A stretch of 64,000 nucleotides of DNA, taken from contig NZ_JAFBCX010000002.1 of the NCBI RefSeq assembly GCF_016907955.1, positions 620,001-684,000 on the forward strand, written 5' to 3'. The DNA comes from Lentzea nigeriaca (GTDB lineage: Bacteria > Actinomycetota > Actinomycetes > Mycobacteriales > Pseudonocardiaceae). Positions 39,719-48,686 of this stretch are shown piece by piece (position 1 is the stretch's first letter; every line of letters starts with the position of its first letter). Under the pieces are notes generated by a model that saw only the letters and a program-made list of their open reading frames with translations, was not told the origin of the DNA and did not search any database. The position numbers and the translations under genes are program-made.

Positions 39719-39922
39719 TCATCTTTCCCTGGGCACGCCAGCGGCCCGTGATTCCCCCTCCGTATCACGGGCCGCCATGGTGGGAGCCGCGCCAGCCGGC
39801 ACCCCTCGAACCGGCTGACGCGTGCTCCACGCCTGAATCAAGCGCTCACTGAGAAAGAGCGGAACTCGGGCGAGCAGATACAGCTTCTGACGCACGAGGC
39901 GGGCGCGCGGCTCCGGATTCAC
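39719..39922 (-). CDS. Possible small protein
   Basis: Open frame of 67 residues from GTG 39922, with Arg-rich ends and no recognised family, divergent from cutC. A 12-bp hairpin (39741-39775) inside it and the absence of a ribosome site argue against coding. The 39606-39957 gap otherwise holds only the cutC control region. Confidence 0.2.
   Translation of the reverse strand: MNPEPRARLVRQKLYLLARVPLFLSERLIQAWSTRQPVRGVPAGAAPTMAARDTEGESRAAGVPRER
39741..39775. other. 12-bp perfect hairpin
   Basis: GCGGCCCGTGAT (39741-39752) pairs with ATCACGGGCCGC (39764-39775) around an 11-nt loop. No T-run on either side. It sits between the divergent sigma-factor and cutC genes; purpose unknown. Confidence 0.6.
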
Positions 39923-39944
39923 GAAAGCACATCGAGGCAGCAGT

Positions 39945-39959
39945 TATGGTCTAGACCAT
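39945..39959 (+). promoter_or_regulatory. DasR operator over leaderless cutC promoter
   Basis: Perfect palindrome ATGGTCTAGACCAT (39946-39959) includes the cutC start ATG (39958). A -10 candidate TATGGT (39945-39950) ends 7 nt before that ATG. A repressor bound here would cover the -10, transcription start and start codon together. Confidence 0.82.
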
Positions 39960-40617
39960 GCTGATTCTCGAAGTGATCGCACTGGACGCCAAGGACGCCG
40001 AGGCCGCGCAGGAGGGCGGGGCGCACCGGCTCGAACTGGTCGCCGACATGGCCTCCGACGGGCTCACCCCGTCGGTCGCCACGTTCAGGGACGTCAAAAC
40101 CGCCACCGACCTTCCGATCCGCGTGATGCTCAGGGATGCCAAGGGGTTCGCGCCCGGCAACCTCAAGCAGCTGCGTCGTCAGGCCGGGGAACTGCGCGAG
40201 GCGGGTGCTACCGAGTTCGTCCTCGGCTTCCTCGACGCCGAGGGGGAGATCGACGAGGGCGTCACGCTGAACCTCGTCGCCGAGCTGGAGGGCTGCGCCT
40301 GGACGTTCCACCGCGCCCTCGACAACTCCAACGACGTTCTCCGCTCGTGGGCCACCGTCCAAAACCTCGGCTGCGACACCGTTCTCGCCGCCGGAAGCGC
40401 GAAGGGTGTCGACGACGGCATCGAGAACCTGAAGAAACTCGTCACCCAGGCACCTCCCGCGTTGCTCGTCGGCGGCGGGCTCCAGCAACGCCACGTCGCC
40501 GAGCTGCTGGCAGCGGGCGTGACGGGCTTCCACGTCGGCAGCGCCGTTCGGCCGGGCGGCTGGGAGTCCCCGGTCGACGCCGCATCGGTTCGGGAATGGG
40601 TCAGTCGTCTGGTCTAG
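39958..40617 (+). CDS. cutC: CutC-family TIM-barrel protein
   Basis: 219-residue TIM barrel of the CutC family, named for copper homeostasis in E. coli although a direct copper role is disputed. Conserved blocks: LEVIALDAKDAEAAQEGGAHRLEL (N-terminus), GLTPSVATFRDV, FHRALDNSND and VGGGLQQRHVAELLAAGVTGFHVGSAVR. The start ATG 39958 is fixed by the family N-terminus. Both ends overlap DasR boxes, so it belongs to the amino-sugar regulon; a role in hexosamine metabolism is a reasonable inference. The next operon begins 80 bp later. Confidence 0.9.
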   Translation: MLILEVIALDAKDAEAAQEGGAHRLELVADMASDGLTPSVATFRDVKTATDLPIRVMLRDAKGFAPGNLKQLRRQAGELREAGATEFVLGFLDAEGEIDEGVTLNLVAELEGCAWTFHRALDNSNDVLRSWATVQNLGCDTVLAAGSAKGVDDGIENLKKLVTQAPPALLVGGGLQQRHVAELLAAGVTGFHVGSAVRPGGWESPVDAASVREWVSRLV

Positions 40618-40622
40618 ACCCT
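40609..40622 (+). promoter_or_regulatory. DasR operator upstream of sugar ABC operon
   Basis: CTGGTCTAGACCCT, with a perfect GGTCTAGACC core at 40611-40620. It contains the cutC stop TAG (40615-40617) and abuts a -35-like TTGACC (40622-40627) in front of the binding-protein gene. Confidence 0.85.
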
Positions 40623-40696
40623 TGACCCAGACCGTTCTACAGTCACGTTGCTTCCTGTGAAATGGCCGTTGCAACATATGCAATGCGGAGGGCGCG

Positions 40697-41974
40697 ATGA
40701 GGCTGAAGGCACTCGTGGCCGTGCTGGGCGTGGGCGCGGTGGTCGCCTGCGCACCGGTGCAGTCCGGACCGGCGAACACCAGCACGGACGAGAAGACCGG
40801 GCAGCTGCGGGTCTGGCTGTTCGACGAGGTCAACCGCGGTCCGAAGGAAGCCGTGGTGAAGGAGGCGATCTCCGAGTTCCAGGGCAAGCACAGCGGCGTC
40901 ACCGTCGACGTGCAGTACATCCAGGTGTCCAGCAGGGCCGAGCGCTTCAAGGCCGCCTTCAGCGACCCCAAGAGCGCGCCGGACGTCGCCGAGTTCGGCA
41001 ACACCGACCTCGCGGGCTACGTCTCCGCGGGTGGCTTCTCCGAGCTCGACCTCGGATCTTGGAGCGAGTCCAAGGACCTCGTGCCGACCATCCTCGACAC
41101 GGCCAAGGTCGACGGGAAGACCTACGGCGTGCCGTGGTTCGTCGGTGTCCGCGCTCTCTACTACCGCACCGACGTCTTCACCGAGCTCGGGCTGAAGCCA
41201 CCGGCGACGCTCGACGAGATCGCGCCGCTGGCCCGCCAGATCAGGCAGAAGAAGCCCGAACTGATCGGTATCTCCGCCGGTGGCAAGTACCTCTTCGCCG
41301 CGCTGCCGTTCATCTGGGCCAACGGCGGTGACATCGCCAAGCAGGACGGCGGCAAGTTCACCGCCACGATCGACAGCGCCGAGGCAAAGGCCGGTGTCGC
41401 CAAGTACACCGAGCTGATCAAGGACGACATCTGCCCGCCGGCCACCTGCGCGGGCAACGGCGGTGACGCGAGCGTCGAGGCGTTCCGCGCGGGCAAGGCG
41501 GCGATGACCATCGGCGGCGACTTCAACCGCAAGTCCGTCGACGCGTCCAGCGCGGCGGGCAAGTACGGCGTGGTGCCGCTGCCCGGCAGGACTTCGGGCT
41601 CGATCGCGCCCGCGTTCGCCGGCGGCAACCTGCTCGGTGTCATGAAGGGAACGCAGCGCAAGACGCTCGCGAACGAGTTCCTGCAGCTGCTCGCGTCGAA
41701 GAAGTACCAGCAGAAGATGTACTCGGCGATGGGCAATCTGCCGACGTTCAGCGACGTGCAGAAGCAGGTCAGCGACTCCGACAAGTTCCTGGAGCCGTTC
41801 ACGAAGACCCTGCAGTCCGGCACGAAGTTCGTCCCCGTCACTCCCGCGTGGGCGAAGATCGAGGCGCAGACCGTACTGCCGACGATGATCCAGGAGGTCG
41901 TCACCGGCGCGAAGAACGTCGACGCGGCCACCGCCGACGCCGCCAAGACGATGAACGCGGCCTTCGCATCGTGA
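40697..41974 (+). CDS. Sugar-binding lipoprotein, second DasR-linked importer
   Basis: Family 1 extracellular binding protein of 425 residues. Signal peptide with lipobox VVAC at about residues 15-18, then the ligand-binding lobes (DVAEFGNTDLAGYV, GKTYGVPWFVGVRALYYRTD). It is paralogous to the DasA-like protein at 5.4-6.7 kb. ATG 40697 follows GCGGAGGG. Control by the DasR box at 40609 and the GH20 gene in the same operon point to N-acetylglucosamine, chitobiose or a related hexosamine as ligand. Confidence 0.85.
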   Translation: MRLKALVAVLGVGAVVACAPVQSGPANTSTDEKTGQLRVWLFDEVNRGPKEAVVKEAISEFQGKHSGVTVDVQYIQVSSRAERFKAAFSDPKSAPDVAEFGNTDLAGYVSAGGFSELDLGSWSESKDLVPTILDTAKVDGKTYGVPWFVGVRALYYRTDVFTELGLKPPATLDEIAPLARQIRQKKPELIGISAGGKYLFAALPFIWANGGDIAKQDGGKFTATIDSAEAKAGVAKYTELIKDDICPPATCAGNGGDASVEAFRAGKAAMTIGGDFNRKSVDASSAAGKYGVVPLPGRTSGSIAPAFAGGNLLGVMKGTQRKTLANEFLQLLASKKYQQKMYSAMGNLPTFSDVQKQVSDSDKFLEPFTKTLQSGTKFVPVTPAWAKIEAQTVLPTMIQEVVTGAKNVDAATADAAKTMNAAFAS

Positions 41975-42861
41975 GCATGACGGCCAAAGGCCAGGGGCGG
42001 ACCGCTTTCGCCTACCTGACCCCAGCGCTGCTGGTCCTGGCGGGCCTGCTGGCCTACCCGATCTACCAGCTGGTGCTCATCTCGCTCTACGACTACGGCC
42101 AGGAGCAGGTGAGCGGTGGCGCGCCGCTCACCTTCCTCGGCCTCGGGAACTACCAGAAGCTGTTGGGGGACCAGCAGTTCTGGACGGTGCTCGGGCAGAC
42201 CGTCGCGTTCGCGGCGGTCTGCGTGGTCGGTACGTTGCTGGTGGGCGCCTTTCTCGCGATCCTCGCCACGAGGGTGCGCGCCTGGGCGCGGACGACGTTG
42301 TTCCTGGCGGCGCTCGGCGCGTGGTCCACGCCCGCCGTCGCCGGGTCGACGATCTGGCTCTTCCTGTTCGACGCGAACTTCGGGTTCGTCAACGAGGTGC
42401 TGGGCATCCAGGGCTTCTCCTGGACGTTCGACAAGTGGACCGCGTTCGGGCTCGTTGCGGCACAGGTGATCTGGTGCTCGTTCCCGTTCGTCATGGTGAC
42501 GCTCTACGCGGGCATCAAGGCGATTCCGGGTGAGGTGCTGGAGGCCGCGGCCCTGGACGGCGCGTCGGCGTTCCGGACGGCCTGGAGCGTCACCCTGCCG
42601 TTGCTGCGGCCGATCATCCTCGTGGTGACGATCCAGTCGATCATCTGGGACTTCAAGGTGTTCACGCAGATCTACGTGATGACGAACGGCGGCGGTATCG
42701 CCGGGCGCAACCTCGTGCTCAACGTCTACGCCTACCAGCAGGCGTTCGCGGCGTCGGAGTACGGGCTGGGCGCGGCGATCGGTGTCGTGATGACCGTGCT
42801 GCTGCTGGTGATCACGCTGTTCTACCTCCGCGCGCTGCGGCGGTCGGGGGAGGTCCTGTGA
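41971..42861 (+). CDS. Sugar ABC permease, MalF type
   Basis: Inner-membrane permease of 296 residues with six helices (first: FAYLTPALLVLAGLLAYPIY) and EAA loop VLEAAALDGAS. GTG 41971 overlaps the binding-protein stop in GTGA; ATG 41977 is an alternative. It forms a heterodimer with the next gene product. No ATPase gene is in this operon. Confidence 0.87.
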   Translation: MSMTAKGQGRTAFAYLTPALLVLAGLLAYPIYQLVLISLYDYGQEQVSGGAPLTFLGLGNYQKLLGDQQFWTVLGQTVAFAAVCVVGTLLVGAFLAILATRVRAWARTTLFLAALGAWSTPAVAGSTIWLFLFDANFGFVNEVLGIQGFSWTFDKWTAFGLVAAQVIWCSFPFVMVTLYAGIKAIPGEVLEAAALDGASAFRTAWSVTLPLLRPIILVVTIQSIIWDFKVFTQIYVMTNGGGIAGRNLVLNVYAYQQAFAASEYGLGAAIGVVMTVLLLVITLFYLRALRRSGEVL

Positions 42862-43691
42862 GGCGGTGGCTGACCGAGGCGCTCGTCCTCGTGATCGCGG
42901 CGGTGGTGGCGTTCCCGCTGTTCTGGATGGTGTTGTCCGCCTTCAAGCCGGAGGACGAGATCATCTCGGTCGACCCGGTGCCGTGGACGACCCGGCCGAC
43001 GCTGGACAGCTTCACGCGGGCGCTGACCGTGGCGAACTTCGGGCGCTACTTCCTGAACAGCGTGATCGTGGCGCTGATCGTGGTGGGGCTGAGCATCCTG
43101 ATCTCGTTCCTCGCGGCGACCGCGCTGACCCGCTTCCGGTTCCGCAGCCGCACGACGTTGCTGATCATGTTGCTGGTCGTGCAGATGGTGCCGGTCGAGG
43201 CGTTGACGGTGCCGTTGTTCTTCCTGATGCGGTCGGTCGGCGACAGCGTGCCGGCGTTCGGCCTGAACCACCTCGGGTCACTTGTGCTGGTGCACCTGGC
43301 GTTCAGCCTGCCGTTCGCGATCTGGATGCTGCGCGGGTTCGTCGCCGCGGTGCCGGTGGAGCTGGAGGAGGCGGCGACGCTGGACGGCGCCTCGCGGTTC
43401 CGGTTCCTCTGGCAGGTGCTGTTCCCGCTGGTGGCACCGGGTCTCGTGGCCACGTCCGTGCTGGCGTTCATCCATGCCTGGAACGACTTCCTGTTCGCCA
43501 AGACGTTCATCATCTCGGCCGTGGAGAACCAGACCCTGCCGCTGGCCCTCCAGGTGTTCGTCAAACCCGACCAGAACGATTGGGGCGCGATCATGGCGGG
43601 CTCCACCCTGATGACGATCCCGGTGCTGATCTTCTTCCTGCTCGTGCAGCGCCGTCTGGTGTCCGGACTGGCCGGGGCGGTGAAGGGATGA
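42858..43691 (+). CDS. Sugar ABC permease, MalG type
   Basis: 277-residue inner-membrane permease with six helices and the EAA loop ELEEAATLDGAS. GTG 42858 overlaps the previous stop by 4 bp; its own stop overlaps the GH20 start by 4 bp, so all four genes are coupled. Strongly similar to the MalG-type permease at 3.6-4.4 kb, indicating an ancient duplication of the importer. Confidence 0.87.
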   Translation: MRRWLTEALVLVIAAVVAFPLFWMVLSAFKPEDEIISVDPVPWTTRPTLDSFTRALTVANFGRYFLNSVIVALIVVGLSILISFLAATALTRFRFRSRTTLLIMLLVVQMVPVEALTVPLFFLMRSVGDSVPAFGLNHLGSLVLVHLAFSLPFAIWMLRGFVAAVPVELEEAATLDGASRFRFLWQVLFPLVAPGLVATSVLAFIHAWNDFLFAKTFIISAVENQTLPLALQVFVKPDQNDWGAIMAGSTLMTIPVLIFFLLVQRRLVSGLAGAVKG

Positions 43692-45055
43692 ACCTGCTGC
43701 CGCGCCCGGTGTCCTATGTGGACGGCGGGAGGCTGTGTGAGTACCGGGGCTGGGAAACGGTTCTCGTCGACGGTCCACCGGGCGGCTACCGCCTGCTCTC
43801 GTCCGACGAGGGCGTGCTGATCGAGGCGCACGACGAGGCCGGCGAGATGAACGCGCTGCAGACCCTGCGGCAGCTGCTCGGTGCGCAGGCGTTCCGGGCG
43901 GCGGGCGAGAAGCCGTCGGTCATCCCGGCGTGCGAGATCGTCGACCACCCGCGGTTCCCGTGGCGCGGCGTGATGCTCGACGTGGCGCGGCACTTCCTGC
44001 CCAAGCGGGAGGTGCTGCGGTACGTCGAGCTGCTGTCCGCGCACAAGCTCAACGTCCTGCACCTGCACCTGACCGACGACCAGGGTTGGCGCTTCGAGTG
44101 CCTGCGCTACCCGAAGCTGACCGAGGTCGGGTCGTGGCGGGAGGACTCGCGGTTCGGCGACCGGCGCTCCGGTGGCATGGCAGGCCGTCCGCACGGCGGC
44201 TTCTACACGCAGGAAGACCTGCGGGAGATCGTCGAGTACGCACGCCGGCGGCACATCGCGGTGATCCCGGAGATCGACATCCCGGGCCACTCGCAGGCGG
44301 CCATCGCGGCGTATCCGGAGCTGGGCGTGCACGGCGGCGGCGTGTGGACGGACTGGGGCATCAACGAACGCGTGCTGAACACGGCGGAGTCCACTGTGGA
44401 CTTCTACCGGCACGTGTTCGACGAGCTGATGGACGTATTTCCCGGCGAGATCATCGGGCTCGGCGGCGACGAGGCTCCCGGCCACGACGGCGAACTGGTC
44501 CGCGCGATCGCGAAGCACATCGTGCGCAACGGGCGGCGGCCGTACGGATGGGACGAGATCCTGGAGTCGGGCCCGCTGCCGGCGGTCACGATCGTCGCGT
44601 CGTGGCGCGGTGTCGAAGGCGGCGTCACGGCGATGCGCGAGGGTCACGACGTGGTGATGTGCCCCGAGCAGCACGTCTATCTGGACTACCGGCAGTCGGA
44701 GTCACCGGACGAGCCGATTCCGGTGGGGACCGTGACGACGCTGGAGGACGTCTACGCGTGGGATCCGGTGCCTGCCGGGCTCACGGGTGAGGAGCCCGGA
44801 CGGTTGCTGGGGGCGCAGGCGAACATCTGGACCGAGCACCTCGACTCGGCCAGGCGGGTGGACTACGCGGCGTTTCCGAGGCTGGCCGCGTTCGCCGAGG
44901 TCATGTGGTCCCCGGCGGAGAAGGATCCGGACTTCGTGCAACGGCTCAAGCAACACCATCTGCCCAGGCTCGACGCCTTGGGGGTGGAGTACCGGCCCCT
45001 CAACGGTCCCCACCCCTGGCAACGGCTGCCTGGTGTTCCTGGTTTTCCACGATGA
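43688..45055 (+). CDS. GH20 beta-N-acetylhexosaminidase
   Basis: 455-residue glycoside hydrolase family 20 enzyme removing terminal GlcNAc or GalNAc. An N-terminal alpha/beta domain (about 1-90) is followed by the TIM barrel; the catalytic Asp-Glu pair is in GLGGDEAPGH (about residue 260), and FPWRGVMLDVARHFLPK marks the barrel start. No signal peptide, so it acts on imported disaccharides in the cytoplasm. Last gene of the DasR-controlled operon. Confidence 0.92.
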   Translation: MNLLPRPVSYVDGGRLCEYRGWETVLVDGPPGGYRLLSSDEGVLIEAHDEAGEMNALQTLRQLLGAQAFRAAGEKPSVIPACEIVDHPRFPWRGVMLDVARHFLPKREVLRYVELLSAHKLNVLHLHLTDDQGWRFECLRYPKLTEVGSWREDSRFGDRRSGGMAGRPHGGFYTQEDLREIVEYARRRHIAVIPEIDIPGHSQAAIAAYPELGVHGGGVWTDWGINERVLNTAESTVDFYRHVFDELMDVFPGEIIGLGGDEAPGHDGELVRAIAKHIVRNGRRPYGWDEILESGPLPAVTIVASWRGVEGGVTAMREGHDVVMCPEQHVYLDYRQSESPDEPIPVGTVTTLEDVYAWDPVPAGLTGEEPGRLLGAQANIWTEHLDSARRVDYAAFPRLAAFAEVMWSPAEKDPDFVQRLKQHHLPRLDALGVEYRPLNGPHPWQRLPGVPGFPR

Positions 45056-45067
45056 TCACGCCCCGGC

Positions 45068-45298
45068 TTACACGGCGGCGTCTTCCTCGGGCATGAGGAT
45101 CCAGGCGGCGATGTAGAGGATGGCGCCGGTGCCGAACCCGAGCAGCGTCGCCGCCACCAGGATGATCCGCAGGATCGCGGCGTCCACCCCGATCATCTTG
45201 GCCACGCCGCCGCAGACACCGGCGATCATCTTGTCGTTCCTGCTGCGGCGGAGCTTCTTGACCTGGTCGGTCGCTTCGTTGAGCACGTTGTTCGTCAT
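45068..45298 (-). CDS. PspC-domain membrane protein
   Basis: 76-residue protein with a PspC domain: RRSRNDKMIAGVCGGVAKMIGVDAAILRIILV followed by one membrane helix (about residues 45-70). PspC proteins sense membrane stress or assist envelope-stress regulators. ATG 45298. It stands alone, convergent with the GH20 gene. Confidence 0.88.
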   Translation of the reverse strand: MTNNVLNEATDQVKKLRRSRNDKMIAGVCGGVAKMIGVDAAILRIILVAATLLGFGTGAILYIAAWILMPEEDAAV

Positions 45299-45384
45299 GG
45301 CTCAAGATTCGCCGAAACGAACGCCCCGCACATCGGTGACCACCCGGAACCCGACCCTGATTCCGGGTGGTCACCCTGGGGTCG

Positions 45385-45768
45385 TCAGTCGAGGCAGAAC
45401 TCGTTGCCCTCGACGTCCTGCATGTTCTGGCACGACTCGTTCTCCTCGTCGGCGAGCAGCAGCGTTCCGCGCACCGCTCCGAGCGCTTCGAGCCGCACGC
45501 ACTCGGCCTCGAGCGCGGCGAGGCGCTCCTCGCCCACCAGCCCCGTGCCGACGCGCACGTCGAGGTGCACCCGGTTCTTGACGATCTTGCCCTCGGGCAC
45601 GTGCTGGAAGTACAGCCGCGGACCCACCCCGTTGGGATCGCTGGCCGCGTACCACGAGTCGTCGTACTCGGCCGGACCGACGTATCCCAGCGCCTCACAC
45701 CAGAACTGACCGACCCGCACGGGTTCCGCGCAGTCGAACGTGATCTGGACCGTTTTCACTGACCCCAT
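45385..45768 (-). CDS. VOC-family (glyoxalase-like) protein
   Basis: 127-residue vicinal-oxygen-chelate fold protein (VQITFDCAEPVRVGQFWCEALGY ... HLDVRVGTG ... QDVEGNEFCLD). Such proteins act as glyoxalases, dioxygenases or drug-binding proteins; no function can be chosen. ATG 45768 has TAGGCT 6 nt upstream (leaderless), head-to-head with the coxD promoter. Confidence 0.8.
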   Translation of the reverse strand: MGSVKTVQITFDCAEPVRVGQFWCEALGYVGPAEYDDSWYAASDPNGVGPRLYFQHVPEGKIVKNRVHLDVRVGTGLVGEERLAALEAECVRLEALGAVRGTLLLADEENESCQNMQDVEGNEFCLD

Positions 45769-45774
45769 GCGTTC

Positions 45775-45793
45775 AGCCTAAAGGCCCTAATCT
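45775..45793. promoter_or_regulatory. Head-to-head leaderless promoters, VOC gene and coxD
   Basis: Minus -10 TAGGCT (45775-45780) and plus -10 TAATCT (45788-45793) lie 7 bp apart, each 6-7 nt from its own start codon. The coxD -35 region would fall on the VOC start codon, so the two promoters should compete. Confidence 0.55.
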
Positions 45794-45800
45794 GGACGGC

Positions 45801-46631
45801 ATGGAGTCCCCTGAGGAACTGGCGTCAGGGCTCGACCGCGTGGGGTACCTGCCGGACGGCGGGATCGCCACGGCGGCGTTCCTCGCGGTCGCGATGGGAC
45901 GCCCGCTGTTCCTGGAGGGCGAACCCGGCACCGGCAAGACCTCGCTCGCGCTGGCGCTGGCCAAGGCGATGGACGTCCCGCTGATCCGGCTGCAGTGCCA
46001 CGAGGGGATCGACGCGACCCAGGCCCTGTACGACTGGGACTACCCGCGTCAGCTCATGCACCTGCGCGTGCTGGAGACCCGCGGCGAGGTCGACGAGGCC
46101 TCCCTCTACACGCGACGGTTCCTGCTGGCCCGGCCGTTGCTGCAGGCGCTGGAGAACGCGCCGTGCGTGCTGCTCGTCGACGAGATCGACAGGGCGGACG
46201 ACGAGTTCGAGGCGTTCCTGCTCGAAGTCCTCTCCGAGAACGCGGTCAGCATCCCCGAGTTCGGCGAGATCAGGGCCTCGACGCCGCCGCTGACCGTGCT
46301 GACCTCGAACCGGACCCGCGAGGTGCACGACGCGTTGAAGCGCCGCTGCCTCTACCACTGGCTGGAGCACCCGAGCATCGACCGCGAGGTCGCGATCCTG
46401 CGCCGCACGCTGCCCGGCCTCGACGAACGGCTGGCACGCCAGGTCGCGGAGGCCGTTCAGCGGATGCGTGGCCTTGACCTGCTGAAACCTCCCGGTGTCG
46501 CGGAGTCGCTGGACTGGGCGCGGGCGCTGCAGGCGCTGGGTCGCACCGAGCCGGACGTGACGACCCTCGGTGCCGTGCTGAAGTATCGGGAAGACGCGGA
46601 GCGCGTCATCGGGAGCACAATCGTGGGGTGA
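45801..46631 (+). CDS. coxD: MoxR-type AAA ATPase (CoxD-like)
   Basis: 276-residue AAA+ ATPase: Walker A GEPGTGKT (about residues 40-47), Walker B VLLVDEID (about 129-136) and a sensor Asn in LTSNRT. In CO-dehydrogenase clusters CoxD works with CoxE to mature the copper/molybdenum centre. ATG 45801 is leaderless. Overlaps coxE by 4 bp. Confidence 0.85.
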   Translation: MESPEELASGLDRVGYLPDGGIATAAFLAVAMGRPLFLEGEPGTGKTSLALALAKAMDVPLIRLQCHEGIDATQALYDWDYPRQLMHLRVLETRGEVDEASLYTRRFLLARPLLQALENAPCVLLVDEIDRADDEFEAFLLEVLSENAVSIPEFGEIRASTPPLTVLTSNRTREVHDALKRRCLYHWLEHPSIDREVAILRRTLPGLDERLARQVAEAVQRMRGLDLLKPPGVAESLDWARALQALGRTEPDVTTLGAVLKYREDAERVIGSTIVG

Positions 46632-47602
46632 CGGAAGCCTGCGTGGGGTTCACGCGCGTCCTGCGGGGCGCCGGGCTCCAGTGCGGGCCCGACCGCGTCC
46701 AGGCGTACCTGCAGGCCACCGCACACGTCGACCTGTACTGGGCAGGACGCCTCACGCTGTGCGCCGACCCGGACGACCTGCCGCGCTACGACGCCGTCTA
46801 CCGCGCGTACTTCGGCGGCGCCCCGCCCAGGCCGCGCGCCACGGTCGAGCTCGACTCGGTCACCGTCGGCGTCGCGGCCTCCGACGTGGAAGTGCTGCGC
46901 CACAAGGACATCTCCGAGTTCAACGCCGCACCGCTGATCGCTCGCCTCAAGCCGCTCCCGCCGCGCAGACGGTCCCGGCGCCTCAAGAAAGCCCGCAGAG
47001 GCCCCATCGACCTGGCCAGGACCGTCCGCGCGATGATCGAGATCGGCGGTGAGATCGCGCTGCCGCGGCACCGCAGGCGAGGCGTGAAGGCACGCAGGCT
47101 GGTGTTGCTGATCGACGTCTCCGGCTCGATGGCCGCCTACTCCGACGCGTTGCTGCGGTTCGCGCACGTGGTCGCCCGCGCCATGCCCGTCGAGGTCCGC
47201 ACGATCGGCACCAGGCTGACCCGCGTGACCCGCCAGCTCAAGGAACGCGACCCCGAACGTGCGGTGAAGGCCGCCGGGCGGGCCATTCCCGACTACGAGG
47301 GTGGCACGCGGCTCGGCGAGGCGCTGCGGCGGTTCAACCAGCAGTGGCGGCAACGGGGTGCGGTGGTCGTGCTGTTCAGCGACGGCTGGGAACGGGGTGA
47401 TCCGGCCCTGCTGGCGACCGAGATGGCGAGGCTGAGACGGGTGAGTCACAAGGTCATCTGGGCCAACCCGCACGCGGGCAAACCCGGCTACCGGCCGGTC
47501 CAGAGCGGCGTGGTGGCGGCGCTGCCGCACGTCGACACGATGGTCGCGGGCCACAGCGTGCAGGCCCTGGAAGAACTGCTGGAGGAAGTGCGCCATGCGT
47601 GA
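46628..47602 (+). CDS. coxE: von Willebrand factor A-domain protein (CoxE-like)
   Basis: 324-residue protein with a basic middle (PPRRRSRRLKKARRG) and a C-terminal vWA domain whose metal-ion site is DVSGSM (about residues 162-167). Partner of the CoxD ATPase in cofactor assembly. GTG 46628 overlaps the coxD stop; its 3' end overlaps the XdhC gene by 8 bp. Confidence 0.85.
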   Translation: MTEACVGFTRVLRGAGLQCGPDRVQAYLQATAHVDLYWAGRLTLCADPDDLPRYDAVYRAYFGGAPPRPRATVELDSVTVGVAASDVEVLRHKDISEFNAAPLIARLKPLPPRRRSRRLKKARRGPIDLARTVRAMIEIGGEIALPRHRRRGVKARRLVLLIDVSGSMAAYSDALLRFAHVVARAMPVEVRTIGTRLTRVTRQLKERDPERAVKAAGRAIPDYEGGTRLGEALRRFNQQWRQRGAVVVLFSDGWERGDPALLATEMARLRRVSHKVIWANPHAGKPGYRPVQSGVVAALPHVDTMVAGHSVQALEELLEEVRHA

Positions 47603-48686
47603 TGTCCTGTTCGACCTCGCGGAGCGGGTGGCGAACGGCGAGACGGTCGGCGTCGGCACGGTCGTCGCGACCTTCAGCTCGGCGCCACGACCGCCGGGTG
47701 CCGCGATGCTGGTGACCCAGGACGGCGAGGCGGTCGGCAGCGTGTCCGGCGGCTGCGTCGAGGGCGCCGTGTACGACCTCGCCCAGTCCACCGGCGAACC
47801 GGTCCTGCAGCGGTACGGGGTGAGTGACGACGACGCGTTCGCGGTCGGGCTGACCTGCGGCGGGATCATCGACATCTTCGTCGAGAAGATCAGCGCCGAG
47901 ACGTTTCCGCAGCTCGGTGAGGTAGTGGAAACGGTCAGGGCCGAGCAGCCGGTGGCCGTCGCGACCGTCATCGAGCACCCGGACGGCATCGGCCGGCGCA
48001 TGGTCGTCTGGCCGGATCGGCGTGCGGGAAGCCTGGGGTCGGCACGGGCCGACGACGCGGTCACCGACGACGCGCGCGGCATGCTCGCGAGCGGCCGCAG
48101 CGGCGTGCTCCGGTACGGGCCGGACGGCCAGCGGCGGGGTGAGGGCATGAGCGTGTTCGTGAACTCGTTCGAGCCGCCCGCGCGCATGCTCGTGTTCGGT
48201 GCGATCGACTTCGCCGCCTCGATGGCGCGGCTCGGTTCGTTCCTCGGCTACCGCGTCACCGTCTGCGACGCGCGGCCGGTGTTCGCGACACGCAGCCGTT
48301 TCCCGGAGGCCGACGAGGTCGTCGTGGAGTGGCCACACCGGTATCTCGAACGCGAAGCGTCCAAGTTGGACGAACGAACGGTCATCGCGGTGCTGACCCA
48401 CGATCCGAAGTTCGACGTGCCGTTGCTGGAGGTCGCGCTGCGGCTCAAGGTCGGCTACGTCGGCGCGATGGGGTCGCGGCGCACGCACGAAGATCGCCTG
48501 CAGCGCCTGAGGGAGGCCGGTCTGACCGAGAGCGAGCTCGCGACCCTGGCCTCGCCGATCGGCCTGGATCTGGGTGCCAGGACACCGGAGGAGACCGCGG
48601 TGTCGATCGCCGCCGAGATCATCTCCTTGCGGTGGAACGGATCGGGTCGCCGCCTGGTCGATCTTGGTGAACCGATCCACCACTGA
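47595..48686 (+). CDS. XdhC/CoxI-family maturation protein
   Basis: 363-residue protein with an N-terminal XdhC/CoxI domain (TFSSAPRPPGAAMLV, GSVSGGCVEGAV) and a C-terminal Rossmann XdhC domain (MLVFGAIDFAASMARLGSFLGY ... GYVGAMGSRRTHEDRLQRL). These proteins bind molybdenum cofactor and help sulfurate it before insertion into xanthine-oxidase-family enzymes. ATG 47595. Confidence 0.86.
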   Translation: MRDVLFDLAERVANGETVGVGTVVATFSSAPRPPGAAMLVTQDGEAVGSVSGGCVEGAVYDLAQSTGEPVLQRYGVSDDDAFAVGLTCGGIIDIFVEKISAETFPQLGEVVETVRAEQPVAVATVIEHPDGIGRRMVVWPDRRAGSLGSARADDAVTDDARGMLASGRSGVLRYGPDGQRRGEGMSVFVNSFEPPARMLVFGAIDFAASMARLGSFLGYRVTVCDARPVFATRSRFPEADEVVVEWPHRYLEREASKLDERTVIAVLTHDPKFDVPLLEVALRLKVGYVGAMGSRRTHEDRLQRLREAGLTESELATLASPIGLDLGARTPEETAVSIAAEIISLRWNGSGRRLVDLGEPIHH

